From Bacteroidales bacterium (GTDB lineage: Bacteria; Bacteroidota; Bacteroidia; Bacteroidales; Muribaculaceae), in assembly GCA_910575615.1 (NCBI GenBank), contig CAJTEX010000019.1, positions 1 through 55,777 of the forward strand: DNA of 55,777 nucleotides, written 5' to 3'. Positions 6,721 through 16,350 of this stretch are shown here, in pieces. Position 1 is the first letter of the stretch; each line of letters begins with the position of its first letter. The translations under genes were made by a program, and so were the position numbers. A model generated the notes under the pieces. It was given only the letters and a program-made list of their open reading frames with translations, did no database searches and was not told the origin of the DNA.

Positions 6721-8868
6721 ATGGCCTCCTCATTGACCATACAGCAGATCATCGCCCGGGAAATGAACATCCCCGAGCAACGAGTCAACGCCACCCTCAA
6801 GCTGCTTGCCGAGGGCGCGACAATACCATTCATTTCCCGATACAGGAAGGAGGCCACCGGAGGGCTTGACGAGGTTGCCATATTCAACATCTCCGAGAGA
6901 TTCGACTCCCTGCGCGAGCTGGCCGACCGCAAGCTCTACATCCTCGAAACAATCGAGAGCGCCGGCGGCCTCACCCCTGAGCTTCGTCAGAAAATCGAGG
7001 AGACATATGACGCGCCGACCCTTGAAGATCTATACCTGCCATTCAAACCCAAACGCCGCACAAGGGCACAGGTCGCACGGGAAAACGGCCTTGAACCTCT
7101 CGCCAAAATAGTGATGTCGCAGAAATGCGCCAACCCCGAGGATGCCGCCAGCCGCTACCTCAACGACAAAGTGACAGACACCGGGGCCGCGCTTGCCGGA
7201 GCGTCAGACATCATTGCCGAGTGGGTGAGCGAAGACCAGCGGGCGCGCCAGAATGTCCGCAACCGTTTCCAGCGCCACGCACGCATCTCATCGAAAGTCG
7301 TTAAAGGGAAAGAGGAGGAGGCAGAGAAATACCGCTCATATTTCAAGGTCGACGAACCTCTCTCGCGATGCTCCTCCCACCGTTACCTGGCGATGCGCCG
7401 TGGAGAAGCCGAGGGATTCCTGAAAATATCACTGTCGATCGATGATGACGCGGCCATCGAGCGCTTGCAGCAGAACTTCATCCGCAAGGATTCCCGGGAG
7501 GCGTCAGCCAGAATCGTCGCCGACGCGGTGGCCGATGCCTACCGCCGCCTGATAAAACCGTCAATAACCACCGAAATCGAGGCAGAGGCAAAAACCAAGG
7601 CAGACACAGCCGCGATAGCCACTTTCGCCGCCAACCTCCACCAGCTGCTGCTGGCCGCGCCGCTCGGCTCAAAGGCTGTGATGGGCATCGACCCCGGATT
7701 CCGCACAGGATGCAAGCTGGTATGTCTCGACGCAAACGGCAACCTGCTCCACCACGACATCATATACCCTACCCCGCCTCGCAATTACATCGTGGACGCG
7801 ACAAAACGTGTGCAGACCCTTGTCGAACGATTCGGAATCGAAGCCATAGCCCTCGGCAACGGCACCGCCAGCCGCGAGACCGAACGTTTCCTGCGCGGCG
7901 TGGAGCTAAAGCGCAAAGTCGAGATATATGTCGTTAGCGAAGACGGGGCTTCGGTCTATTCGGCCTCGAAGGTGGCCCGCGAGGAGTTCCCCGACTATGA
8001 TGTCACAGTCAGAGGCGCCGTGTCAATCGCACGCCGCCTGATGGACCCGCTCGCAGAGCTGGTGAAGATTGACCCGAAATCCATCGGTGTCGGCCAATAC
8101 CAGCACGATGTCGACCAGGGACGGCTCAAACGGCAGCTCGACATGACTGTTGAGACATGTGTCAACTCGGTCGGCATAGACATCAACACCGCCTCCCGCC
8201 AGCTCCTGTCATATGTCTCCGGCATAGGCGACACACTGGCGGCCAACATCGTGAAATACCGGGCCGAACACGGCGATTTCACCTCCCGCGCCATACTCCT
8301 GAAAGTGCCCCGCCTCGGCCCCAAGGCCTACGAGCAATGCGCCGGATTCATGCGTGTGCGGTGCAGCGACAACATCCTCGACAACACCGCCGTACACCCC
8401 GAGCGTTATCCCATCGTAGAAAAAATAGCCGCCGACAACGGCCTCTCGTTGTCGCAACTGGTCGGCGACCGCTCCGTCCTTGACCATATCGACCTATCCA
8501 GGTATGTGACAGAGGAAATCGGGCTTCCTACCCTTGAGGACATCCTTGCCGAACTACGCAAGCCGGGGCGCGACCCGCGCGAGAAAGCGTCGGAATTCGC
8601 CTTTGACGAGTCTGTGCATGAAATCACCGACCTCTCTGAAGGGATGGTGCTGCCCGGCATTGTCAACAATATCACCGATTTCGGAGCATTTGTGGACATA
8701 GGCGTGCATGTCTCAGGCCTCATCCACGTATCACAGATGGGAGAGAAGAGGGTCAAAAGCCCCTCCGAAGTGTTGAAGCTACGCCAGCAAATCATGGTAA
8801 GAGTCATCGGAGTCGACGTGGCCCGCAAAAGGATAAGCCTGTCGCTCAGAGAAACTGACAATCAATAA
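6721..8868 (+). CDS. tex: Tex-like RNA-binding transcription accessory protein
   Basis: 715 residues with the Tex layout: N-terminal helical domain (IIAREMNIPEQRVNATLKLL, SRYRKEATGGLDE), a YqgF/RuvC-like domain (about 320-450, containing GIDPGFRTGCKL and ALGNGTASRETE), helix-hairpin-helix repeats (about 485-565, SYVSGIGDTLAANIV) and a C-terminal S1 RNA-binding domain (about 640-712, GIVNNITDFGAFVDIG). Tex is a conserved cytoplasmic nucleic-acid-binding protein affecting transcription. Length is normal. It starts 73 bases after the phosphoesterase and is followed by the folK homologue after 9 bases. Confidence 0.96.
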   Translation: MASSLTIQQIIAREMNIPEQRVNATLKLLAEGATIPFISRYRKEATGGLDEVAIFNISERFDSLRELADRKLYILETIESAGGLTPELRQKIEETYDAPTLEDLYLPFKPKRRTRAQVARENGLEPLAKIVMSQKCANPEDAASRYLNDKVTDTGAALAGASDIIAEWVSEDQRARQNVRNRFQRHARISSKVVKGKEEEAEKYRSYFKVDEPLSRCSSHRYLAMRRGEAEGFLKISLSIDDDAAIERLQQNFIRKDSREASARIVADAVADAYRRLIKPSITTEIEAEAKTKADTAAIATFAANLHQLLLAAPLGSKAVMGIDPGFRTGCKLVCLDANGNLLHHDIIYPTPPRNYIVDATKRVQTLVERFGIEAIALGNGTASRETERFLRGVELKRKVEIYVVSEDGASVYSASKVAREEFPDYDVTVRGAVSIARRLMDPLAELVKIDPKSIGVGQYQHDVDQGRLKRQLDMTVETCVNSVGIDINTASRQLLSYVSGIGDTLAANIVKYRAEHGDFTSRAILLKVPRLGPKAYEQCAGFMRVRCSDNILDNTAVHPERYPIVEKIAADNGLSLSQLVGDRSVLDHIDLSRYVTEEIGLPTLEDILAELRKPGRDPREKASEFAFDESVHEITDLSEGMVLPGIVNNITDFGAFVDIGVHVSGLIHVSQMGEKRVKSPSEVLKLRQQIMVRVIGVDVARKRISLSLRETDNQ

Positions 8869-8877
8869 CCGGTCACA

Positions 8878-9261
8878 ATGCCACGTTACATCATTTCGCT
8901 CGGCAGCAACATTCCATCGGGCGACACGGAGATAAAACGCGCCCTCAGATGGCTTGAGGAGTTCGCCTCGCTTATGGCCGCGACCCCGGTCTACTCAACC
9001 CGCGACGCATATGATCCGGCCAAACCTGACTACACCAACGCCATCGCGGCGGTTCAATGCGACACCGATGCCTCCACACTCACCGGAAAGCTCAAGCAAT
9101 ACGAGGTCTCCCGCGGACGCGTCCATGGCGACGGCTCCGTCACAATAGACCTCGACATTGTGTGCCGTGACTCCGAAATTCTTCGACCGCGCGACTACAC
9201 CGCCCCCTACTTCGTCGAGGGACTGTACCTGCTCGCCTCCGGAGGAAGATTCAGCAGGTAA
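8878..9261 (+). CDS. Short HPPK-like protein (6-hydroxymethyldihydropterin pyrophosphokinase family)
   Basis: 127 residues, shorter than the usual 155-165 of FolK. It keeps LGSN (8-11), the YTNAIAAV strand, and the catalytic metal motif IDLDIV (two Asp) preceded by GRVHGDGS. FolK transfers pyrophosphate from ATP to hydroxymethyldihydropterin in folate synthesis. The region before the DLD motif is compressed and the C-terminus is short, so this could be a minimal FolK or a divergent paralogue with another job. The last 55 bases overlap the convergent comEC 3' end. Confidence 0.75.
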   Translation: MPRYIISLGSNIPSGDTEIKRALRWLEEFASLMAATPVYSTRDAYDPAKPDYTNAIAAVQCDTDASTLTGKLKQYEVSRGRVHGDGSVTIDLDIVCRDSEILRPRDYTAPYFVEGLYLLASGGRFSR

Positions 9262-11252
9262 TCCACCCCCTCATCGTCCAATTCCCTGGCATACCTTATG
9301 CGGCGCAATGGCGGCAGCGATGGCGACAACACCACTCTCGAATGAGGGAAGGATGCCACCACTTCCATTATCTGTCCTTTGAATCCTCTCGACACGACCA
9401 CGAATCCGGCATCCCTCAAATTCGCAGCCATATACGCCATGTCATCCTCACTCTTCACCACCGCGATACGGCAGTCATCCGCAATCCAGACCCCATGGCC
9501 CGCAGTGACCACAGACATTCCGCTGACCGAATCACCCACTCCTTCAAGCCGCGCCCCTCTCCTGCCAAGATAATCCCTGAGCCTTGACTCCGCCTGCAAG
9601 GCAATCTCCGGATAATATTTCGGAGCAGCGTCAGTCAGCAGCCTGACATCGCGACCGTCACGGCACACTATGGCCACTCCCCGGTTTGACCTCCAGACAT
9701 ACCACTCCTCTGACGGGCAGTCGGGACTGACAGCTACTGCCATACAGACCGAAACAGCCATCAGGGCCATTCCATTCAGCACATACACTTTCAACCCCTT
9801 GCACAACCCTCTCCAGACCATGAACATACCGACATAAATCGGCAACAGAATCCACCCAGGGAAATAGAATAAGGACGCGTCAATATTTCCCGGCAGCCCG
9901 GCAGTCCATTCGGCGACACGCTCCATCACCCCGTAGATGAAATCCAAGCCTCCCGCGAGTGCCGCCGACCGCAGCCCACACATACCGCCAAGCAGCATCA
10001 CCGCTCCCCCCGCCATAAACAATGGCAACAACAGCGTCACCGGCAGATTGGCCACGAGAAGCCAGACCGGGAAATAATGGAAATGCCATGAAGAAAGCGG
10101 AGCCGTGGCCGCCACGGCCGCCAACGGCAGAAGGATAGCCCCGGCAACAAGGCATGCGACCCGGTTTCTTCCCATCCTGGTTTCCCTGAACCTCGACATC
10201 ACCGGAGGGACAAACAGCAGGATTCCGGCCACGGCAACAAACGACAGTTGGAAACCTGGCATGAACAGGGCCGACGGCTGAAAAAGCAATATCAAAACCG
10301 CTGCCCCGAAAAGAGAATTCAACGAGTTGCTATGGCGGCCCGACAGTTTGCCGACAATCAGGAACGAGGCCATCATGACAGCCCTCACCACAGATGGCGA
10401 CATTCCGGTCAACATCGCGTAAGTCCACAACGCCGCAAGCGTCACCCCCATTCTCACCTTACGGTTTCCGGCCATCTCAACCGGGAGGAGAAGTATCGCG
10501 AGGAGAAACACAATCGTGGAGACATGGGTACCGCTGAGCGCCAGGACATGCGACAGACCCGCGCGTGAGAAATTCTCCCTGACATCGGGGTCGACATCGC
10601 CTTCACCCAAAAGGACGGCAGCCATAAATGATGCTGCCCCCTGCGACAAGCCGCTGTGACGGACAGCGTCCAGCATATATCCACGCATACGGTTGAGCCA
10701 GCCCCTGATACCCGACGCTGAAGCTGTCAGACAGACATCACCCTCATCAGCCACGCAGACAGCCGACAGCCTGTGAATCCTCGCGAAAGCCGCCCCGTCA
10801 GATTCGTCAGGCACAGTCACCCCTGTCACGGGTGACAACAGCAATCCCCTGACCTCCACACTGTCGCCAATCTCCAGGAGATAAGGGAAGTCGTACACCG
10901 TCACACCGATTCTGACATCCCGGCCGACCTCCGCCACGACCCTCTGCGAACTGCCGTAATCATACACAGCCGACAACCTGCCCCTGAATGTCTCAATCTT
11001 CCCGGTCGCCACATCGGCCGATAAAGTGACCATCCACAGAGCCATGCCCAGCCCCATGCCCACAAAAGCGAACGCCATCCTGGGCCATCCACGCCATACA
11101 GCAAAAACAACCCCGGCCACCACAAGGAGGAGGCAAATCCCCGCTATGACAGGGTCTGCCGCCCCACACACGGCAATCCCGCCAGCCAGGCCGGCAGCTG
11201 GAACGAGAAGCGGTGTCTCTGAAAGTCCGATTCCACTGGTGTCTCGGCTCAT
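9207..11252 (-). CDS. comEC: ComEC/Rec2-family DNA uptake channel, without an intact nuclease-like domain
   Basis: 681 residues. An N-terminal pair of membrane segments leads into a small soluble domain (DUF4131-like, about 80-190). The Competence core then holds multiple helices, with the typical GLSHVLALSGTHVSTIVFLLA and SVVRAVMMASF blocks. ComEC forms the inner-membrane channel for single-stranded DNA during transformation. The C-terminal about 170 residues sit where other ComECs have a metallo-beta-lactamase domain, but no HxHxDH metal motif is visible. This is a form I recall as common in Bacteroidetes. Transcription is toward the tex/folK genes, overlapping the latter by 55 bases. Confidence 0.88.
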   Translation of the reverse strand: MSRDTSGIGLSETPLLVPAAGLAGGIAVCGAADPVIAGICLLLVVAGVVFAVWRGWPRMAFAFVGMGLGMALWMVTLSADVATGKIETFRGRLSAVYDYGSSQRVVAEVGRDVRIGVTVYDFPYLLEIGDSVEVRGLLLSPVTGVTVPDESDGAAFARIHRLSAVCVADEGDVCLTASASGIRGWLNRMRGYMLDAVRHSGLSQGAASFMAAVLLGEGDVDPDVRENFSRAGLSHVLALSGTHVSTIVFLLAILLLPVEMAGNRKVRMGVTLAALWTYAMLTGMSPSVVRAVMMASFLIVGKLSGRHSNSLNSLFGAAVLILLFQPSALFMPGFQLSFVAVAGILLFVPPVMSRFRETRMGRNRVACLVAGAILLPLAAVAATAPLSSWHFHYFPVWLLVANLPVTLLLPLFMAGGAVMLLGGMCGLRSAALAGGLDFIYGVMERVAEWTAGLPGNIDASLFYFPGWILLPIYVGMFMVWRGLCKGLKVYVLNGMALMAVSVCMAVAVSPDCPSEEWYVWRSNRGVAIVCRDGRDVRLLTDAAPKYYPEIALQAESRLRDYLGRRGARLEGVGDSVSGMSVVTAGHGVWIADDCRIAVVKSEDDMAYMAANLRDAGFVVVSRGFKGQIMEVVASFPHSRVVLSPSLPPLRRIRYARELDDEGVDYLLNLPPEASRYSPSTK

Positions 11253-11337
11253 GTCATATACAGATTCGAGGGTGTCTAATTTAAAATAAGCAACGACAAA
11301 TTTAATGATTTTTCACTCATATGCAGCGCAATTTTTG

Positions 11338-11345
11338 TAACTTTG
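11338..11345 (+). promoter_or_regulatory. Bacteroidetes -7 box (TAACTTTG) that decides the YeiH start
   Basis: The box lies between the first in-frame ATG (11321) and the ATG at 11405. Transcription from here excludes the upstream ATG, so 11405 is the likely start. No clear -33 box is seen. Confidence 0.6.
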
Positions 11346-11404
11346 TGGCGTTTTTTCATAAACCGACCTCAATACATATTCAAGTCAAAATACAACAATT
11401 ACCA

Positions 11405-12436
11405 ATGTTTACAGAAAAACGAAGCAGTATGCTCCATGGGGTACTCCTGATTGGGCTCTTCTCGTGTGCGGCATTCTATATCGGTGAAGCTAAGTTCTTC
11501 AAGGATTTATCATTCAGCCCGATGATTATCGGCATCATTCTCGGAATGCTTTACGCCAACAGTCTCCGCAACCACCTGCCCGAGACATGGGTGCCTGGCA
11601 TACAGTTCTGCTCAAAGAAGCTCCTCCGCCTCGGCATCATCCTCTACGGCTTCCGCCTCACATTCCAGGATGTCATAAATGTCGGTGTCGCCGGCATACT
11701 GATTGACGCCATCGTCGTGACCGTCACAATAATCGGCGGCGTGTATATCGGCAAACTGTTGAAGATGGACAAAGAGATTGCCCTGCTCACCTCGATCGGC
11801 AGCGGCATCTGCGGCGCGGCGGCTGTGCTGGGCGCAGAATCCACCATCCAGACCAAGCCTTACAAGACCGCCGTGGCAGTGGCCACTGTGGTGATTTTCG
11901 GCACCATCGCGATGTTTCTTTACCCCATCGCCTACCGCTCCGGAATCCTCGGCCTGTCGCCCACCGAGATGGGTATCTACACCGGCTCGACCCTCCACGA
12001 GGTGGCACACGCCGTCGGAGCCGGCAACGCCATGGGCACCGACATCTCAAATGTGTCAATCATCGTCAAGATGATACGCGTGATGCTCCTCGTGCCGGTA
12101 CTCCTGTCGCTCGGCTACTGGGTAGCCCTCCAGTCGCGCAACTCCTCCACCGGCGGAGCCAAAGGCAAAGTGGCCATTCCCTGGTTCGCCCTCGGATTCC
12201 TCGCCGTCATCGGCTTCAACTCATTCAACCTCCTCCCCGCTGTGGCAGTCGACACCATCAACTACATCGACACCTTCCTGCTGACTATGGCTATGGTCGC
12301 CCTGGGAGCGGAGACCAGCATTGACAAGTTCAAGAAAGCCGGTGCCAAGCCCTTCATCCTTGCCGCCATCCTCTTCGTGTGGCTGATATTCGGTGGCTGG
12401 TTCCTGGCCAAACACCTCGCCCCCATGTTCCTTTGA
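11405..12436 (+). CDS. YeiH/PSE-family membrane protein (putative sulfate exporter family)
   Basis: 343 residues from the ATG at 11405 (MFTEKRSSMLHG). About ten hydrophobic segments are present. Family blocks include FSPMIIGIILGMLYAN, LLRLGIILYGFRL, GSGICGAAAVLGAE and STLHEVAHAVGAG. Members of UPF0324/YeiH are inner-membrane transporters annotated as putative sulfate or small-anion exporters; the true substrate is uncertain. The gene is transcribed alone, diverging from comEC, and ends at a strong bidirectional hairpin. Confidence 0.9.
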   Translation: MFTEKRSSMLHGVLLIGLFSCAAFYIGEAKFFKDLSFSPMIIGIILGMLYANSLRNHLPETWVPGIQFCSKKLLRLGIILYGFRLTFQDVINVGVAGILIDAIVVTVTIIGGVYIGKLLKMDKEIALLTSIGSGICGAAAVLGAESTIQTKPYKTAVAVATVVIFGTIAMFLYPIAYRSGILGLSPTEMGIYTGSTLHEVAHAVGAGNAMGTDISNVSIIVKMIRVMLLVPVLLSLGYWVALQSRNSSTGGAKGKVAIPWFALGFLAVIGFNSFNLLPAVAVDTINYIDTFLLTMAMVALGAETSIDKFKKAGAKPFILAAILFVWLIFGGWFLAKHLAPMFL

Positions 12437-12457
12437 TTCACAGGCATACATTATAAC

Positions 12458-12502
12458 AAACGCCACGGGGAGACGCGACTGACGCGTCTCCCCGTGGCGT
12501 TT
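12458..12502. terminator. Strong bidirectional terminator between convergent genes
   Basis: A perfect 20-bp stem (left arm 12458-12477, right arm 12483-12502) with a 5-base loop, flanked by A-rich and T-rich ends. It serves the YeiH gene on the plus strand and aroE on the minus strand. Confidence 0.9.
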
Positions 12503-12528
12503 ACGGCGCATGCGATGTCCGCGCCCGG

Positions 12529-13299
12529 TCAGCTGTTCCAGATTTCCCACGAAAGGAAAGCCTGGAGGAGCAGCATCTCAAGCCCGTTTTTCACCTCTGC
12601 GCCCTGGGCCTGGGCCTTCTTCATAAACAAGGTCACATCCGGGTTGTAGAGCAGGTCATAGCAGAGATGATCGGGGCCGAGACATTCATAGGGGATGTCG
12701 GGAGCCTCGTCGACGTGGGGATACATGCCAAGCGGGGTTGTGTTGACAATCACCTTGTACTGCGCCATCACCTCCGGAGTCAAGTCGGCATAAGACAGCA
12801 CGCCCGGCCTGGGAGTGCGCGATACCAACTGCGCCTCGACATCGAGCATGTCAAGCCCTACACATACAGCCTTCGCAGCACCTCCGGTGCCAAGCACCAA
12901 GGCCCGGTGGCGGCTGTCGGTGATAAGCGGGCGTATCGAGTCGGTGAATCCGGCCACATCACTGTTGAATCCGACCAGACGCTTGTTGTCGAGCAGTTTG
13001 CCTTTCTTGTCAGCCACGATTTTTATCACATTCACAGCCCCGGCACGCGCGGCGAGCGGGTCAATGTCATCAAGGTATGGTATCACCTTCTCCTTATATG
13101 GAATCGTGACATTCATTCCGGCAAGCGAGGGGGTGTCTTCCAGCAATCCGGGGAAGAAATCAATCGAGGCAATCTCGAAATTCTCATAACGCGCGTTGAT
13201 TCCCTCGGCCTTGAACTTCTGGTTGAAGAATGTCCTCGAGAAGGAATGAATCAGCGGAAAACCGATCAGGCCATATGTCCGTTCATCTATTTTGCTCAT
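12529..13299 (-). CDS. aroE: Shikimate dehydrogenase
   Basis: 256 residues reducing 3-dehydroshikimate with NADPH in the chorismate pathway. Substrate-binding motifs are visible: GFPLIHSFSRTFFN near the start, NVTIPYKE with the catalytic Lys, and the FNSDVAGF loop. The nucleotide-binding motif is LGTGGAAKAV. The C-terminal NGLEMLLLQAF block is also typical. Length is slightly shorter than E. coli AroE (272). It is the last gene of the minus-strand run that begins with the prenyl synthase, 39 bases after radC. Confidence 0.96.
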   Translation of the reverse strand: MSKIDERTYGLIGFPLIHSFSRTFFNQKFKAEGINARYENFEIASIDFFPGLLEDTPSLAGMNVTIPYKEKVIPYLDDIDPLAARAGAVNVIKIVADKKGKLLDNKRLVGFNSDVAGFTDSIRPLITDSRHRALVLGTGGAAKAVCVGLDMLDVEAQLVSRTPRPGVLSYADLTPEVMAQYKVIVNTTPLGMYPHVDEAPDIPYECLGPDHLCYDLLYNPDVTLFMKKAQAQGAEVKNGLEMLLLQAFLSWEIWNS

Positions 13300-13338
13300 A
13301 AATCGTGGGGATTATAGCGTAATGGTAATTGGATTCTC

Positions 13339-14139
13339 TCACAGGCGACCTTGGTCGCGATAGGAATAATAGCCCGTAGGGCCAATTATAAGATGGTCAA
13401 GCACCGCCACGTCGATTATCTTGCAAACCTCGGCGATCCGGCGCGTCAGGGAGTCGTCGGCAGCGCTCGGCACCAGGTTGCCAGACGGATGGTTATGGCA
13501 GAGTATCACTCCTGCCGACAGCCTGTCGATGATGCTTTTGGCAATCAGCTTCACATCCACCGAGGTCTGGGACTGCCCCCCTTTGCTTACCTGCTCCACC
13601 GACTGCAGACGGTTGGCCCTGCTGAGGTGCAAGACCCAGAACTCCTCGTTGTTGAGGCGTTCGAGCCGCCCCCTCATATATGAATATACCGCCTCGGATG
13701 AGGCCATCTGAGGGTCTTTGATCTGCAGGTCGGCCTGTGTGCGCGCGCCGAAAGTCATGGCGGCCACCAGCAATGTTGCCTTGGCCACCCCCATCCCCTT
13801 GTATTTCCTCACAAGCTCGGGAATGGATTTGCGCGACAGGTAGGCCAGACGGTTGTCATTGTCTTTCAGTATCTCACGGCTCAGATCAAGCACCGACTTT
13901 CCGGGAATGCCCGAGCCAATCAGCAGCGCGAGCAGCTCGACATCCGACAAAGACTCCATACCCTGCTTCAATGCTTTCTCACGGGGCTTCTCGTCATCGG
14001 TCAGGTCATGCATGGTCGCGCCCTTTGTCGCCACAGGCTTGCGTTGGGGCGCGTCATTGTAGGGCATAGCCTCAGCCGGGAAATCCCCGCCAGTGGAGAA
14101 TATCGCGTCAAAGTCGTTCAAGAGAGATATGTCATCCAT
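13339..14139 (-). CDS. radC: RadC/YeeS-type JAB metalloprotease-fold protein
   Basis: 266 residues. The UPF0758 N-terminal helical domain (KPREKALKQGMESLSDVELLALLIGSG) is followed by a JAMM domain with HNHPSG and a downstream Asp (SAADD), the full metal-binding set. The family is conserved and historically named for DNA repair; its enzymatic role is unproven. Other RadC proteins usually begin close to the IHDLTDDEKPREK block, so the first roughly 40 residues here are an extension. An internal ATG (MHDLTDDEKPREK) is an alternative start at 14013. Confidence 0.92.
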   Translation of the reverse strand: MDDISLLNDFDAIFSTGGDFPAEAMPYNDAPQRKPVATKGATMHDLTDDEKPREKALKQGMESLSDVELLALLIGSGIPGKSVLDLSREILKDNDNRLAYLSRKSIPELVRKYKGMGVAKATLLVAAMTFGARTQADLQIKDPQMASSEAVYSYMRGRLERLNNEEFWVLHLSRANRLQSVEQVSKGGQSQTSVDVKLIAKSIIDRLSAGVILCHNHPSGNLVPSAADDSLTRRIAEVCKIIDVAVLDHLIIGPTGYYSYRDQGRL

Positions 14140-14167
14140 ATGAACAGAATAGGGGCGTTTGTCAATA

Positions 14168-15181
14168 TCATTTACCTTTCCTCATAGCGACCTCCTCCGC
14201 CACATCACGTCCGCGACGGCAGATGATTTTCACGAAATAGGCCTTTAGGAAGCCGCATCCATATCCGCCAAGCTGAATCAGCGACGCGGGTATGGCCTTG
14301 AAGGCTATCACGGGCGACGAGGTCGAGACCAGCGCGGTCTGCCATATCATGAACAGGTAGAGCGCCAACGGAGCCAGCCACCAGGGGCTGACAAACACAG
14401 CCAGCAGAACCATGGCCGCCACTCCCAGCACAAACACAGCCGGAAGCCAATGCACCAGCTTCATCGAATCGGGATATAGAAGCTTGAGGGTGATGCGCGA
14501 CATGCCGAAGACATAGACCTGCCGAAAGAATTTGCGGAAGTCGACGCGGCGCTTGTGATAGACAGGCAGGTCGGGATAAAGCCCTATGGTGAATCCGGCC
14601 AGACGTATGCGGGTCGACATGTCGATATCCTCCGAAAACATCTCGCGGAATCCTCCCACCTTCTCATACACCTTCCGCGAAAACCCCATGTTGAATGTGC
14701 GCGGGGTAAACTTCTCTAGGCTCACCCGTCCGCCCCGTATTCCTCCGGTGGTCAGGAAAGAGGTCATAGCGAAATTGATGGCTTTCTGGGTGGTTGAGAA
14801 TGAACTGTCGGCCGCGTCAGGGCCTCCGAAAGCGTCATATGGATGGCTTTTCCTGAACCTGGCAAGTTTTGAGAAATAGTCGGCCGGAATGACACAGTCT
14901 GAGTCAAAGAATATGAAATATTCTCCCACGGCACGTTCCAGGCCATAGTTGCGGGCTATCGAACGCCCTTCGTTCTCCTTGGAGAAGTAACGCGCGTTGA
15001 GCCCTTTGGCCGCATATTCCCTGACGATGTCACCGCAGGGCACAGTCGAACCGTCCTCGACAATCACCACCTCAAAATCCTTTGAAGTCTGGCTGAGCAG
15101 GCTGGCAAGCAGCTCGGCGACCTCTCCGGGGCGGTTGTAGACAGGCACTATTACGGAATATGTGACAGTTTTCTCGTTCAT
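14168..15181 (-). CDS. Family 2 glycosyltransferase with C-terminal membrane segments
   Basis: 337 residues. The GT-A fold is shown by SVIVPVYNRPGEV at the N-terminus, VIVEDGS, and the DxD-type FFDSDCVIP at about 93-98; an FSEDIDMSTRIRLAG block marks the acceptor side. Two to three hydrophobic segments near the C-terminus (about 240-275, 285-300) anchor it in the inner membrane. Such enzymes add sugars to lipid-linked glycans. Its donor and acceptor are unknown, and the neighbours are housekeeping genes instead of a polysaccharide cluster. Confidence 0.9.
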   Translation of the reverse strand: MNEKTVTYSVIVPVYNRPGEVAELLASLLSQTSKDFEVVIVEDGSTVPCGDIVREYAAKGLNARYFSKENEGRSIARNYGLERAVGEYFIFFDSDCVIPADYFSKLARFRKSHPYDAFGGPDAADSSFSTTQKAINFAMTSFLTTGGIRGGRVSLEKFTPRTFNMGFSRKVYEKVGGFREMFSEDIDMSTRIRLAGFTIGLYPDLPVYHKRRVDFRKFFRQVYVFGMSRITLKLLYPDSMKLVHWLPAVFVLGVAAMVLLAVFVSPWWLAPLALYLFMIWQTALVSTSSPVIAFKAIPASLIQLGGYGCGFLKAYFVKIICRRGRDVAEEVAMRKGK

Positions 15182-15205
15182 ATGGTGTGGTATGTCAGGT
15201 TGTGG

Positions 15206-16348
15206 TCAGTCCATTCTGCTCTTGTAGTCCTCATATGAAAACTCCCGCAGCATCTCGATTTTCCCGTCAAGTCGCTCAAAGACCATAGAGGGATGTGATA
15301 TGCCGTTGAACATGTTGGTTTTGACCGTGGTGTAATGGTTCATGTCCTCCAGCGTCAGGCGGTCACCCTCCTGCAGCTGACGGTCGAAACGCCAGTCGCC
15401 CATATAATCGCCGCTCAGGCATGAGTTGCCCCCGAGCCTGTACACATGCTCCCCGTCGGGGCAGCTTTCGGTTATGGCCGGCTGGTAAGGCATCTCCAGG
15501 GTGTCAGGCATATGGCATGCGAAGGAGGCATCGATGATGGCGGTCTTTATCCCCTGGTTCTCAACCACATCTACCACCGAGGTTATGAGGTCGCCGGTAC
15601 GCCAGGTGAAAGCGCTTCCCGGCTCCAATATCACTTTCAGCCAGGGATAACGATTCCTGAAGCCTTTCAGCAAGCCGATGAGATGGGCAGTGTCGTATCC
15701 CTCGCGGGTCATAAGATGGCCGCCCCCCATATTGACCCATTTCACCTGCGGCAGGTACTTGCCGAACTGTTGCTCGAAGGCGGCCAACACCTTCTCCAGG
15801 TCATAGCTCGAGGACTCACACAGCTGATGGAAATGGAGCCCTTCGACCCCGTCGGGAAGCATATCCCCTATCTGCCCGGCAGTAACTCCGAAACGGCTTC
15901 CGGGGAGGGCCGGATTGTATATGTCGGCCTCTATGACAGAGCAGCTCGGGTTGACCCTCAGACCGGGGGACACCCGGCGGCCTGTCTCGGCGTTTTTGGC
16001 GTTGAAATCATCGACTTGCCCCTTGTAGCGGGCAAACTGGCTGAGCGAGTTGAAGGTCAGGTGGCTGCTTCCAGCGAGATACTCCCCGATGGTTGCCGGG
16101 GTGTAGGCCGGGCAATATGAATGGCCGAGGCACCCAAGTTCCTCATTTCCCAGGCGCAGTTCGTTGAGCGACGAGGCGGTGAACTTCACGCCGTATTCCC
16201 TCATCACCCCGAATGTGCGCCACAAGGCGTTTGCCTTGAAAGCCATTATGATGTCGACCCCGGCCTGGCTGGCCACGTCGGAAATCAGCGACAGGTTGCG
16301 CCGCAGCCTGTCCTCGTAAACGATGTAATATGGAGTATGCAGGTTCAT
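15206..16348 (-). CDS. nspC: Carboxynorspermidine decarboxylase
   Basis: 380 residues of the fold III PLP decarboxylase family. The PLP lysine is in MAFKANAL (about 35-42). Other blocks are GLHFHQLCES, VNMGGGHLM, LEPGSAF and, near the C-terminus, NSCLSGDYMGDW with the catalytic Cys. The enzyme decarboxylates carboxyspermidine or carboxynorspermidine in the alternative spermidine pathway used by gut Bacteroidales. The partner dehydrogenase is not in this window. It is separated from uvrD by 2 bases and from the GT2 gene by 24, indicating one operon. Confidence 0.94.
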   Translation of the reverse strand: MNLHTPYYIVYEDRLRRNLSLISDVASQAGVDIIMAFKANALWRTFGVMREYGVKFTASSLNELRLGNEELGCLGHSYCPAYTPATIGEYLAGSSHLTFNSLSQFARYKGQVDDFNAKNAETGRRVSPGLRVNPSCSVIEADIYNPALPGSRFGVTAGQIGDMLPDGVEGLHFHQLCESSSYDLEKVLAAFEQQFGKYLPQVKWVNMGGGHLMTREGYDTAHLIGLLKGFRNRYPWLKVILEPGSAFTWRTGDLITSVVDVVENQGIKTAIIDASFACHMPDTLEMPYQPAITESCPDGEHVYRLGGNSCLSGDYMGDWRFDRQLQEGDRLTLEDMNHYTTVKTNMFNGISHPSMVFERLDGKIEMLREFSYEDYKSRMD

Positions 16349-16350
16349 TG

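Noticed and set aside
12667-13317. 216-codon plus-strand frame opposite aroE
   Set aside because: aroE has all catalytic motifs and correct length; the opposite frame is a shadow.
15446-16120. 224-codon plus-strand frame opposite nspC
   Set aside because: nspC on the other strand shows complete family motifs; the frame has no recognisable motif or start context.
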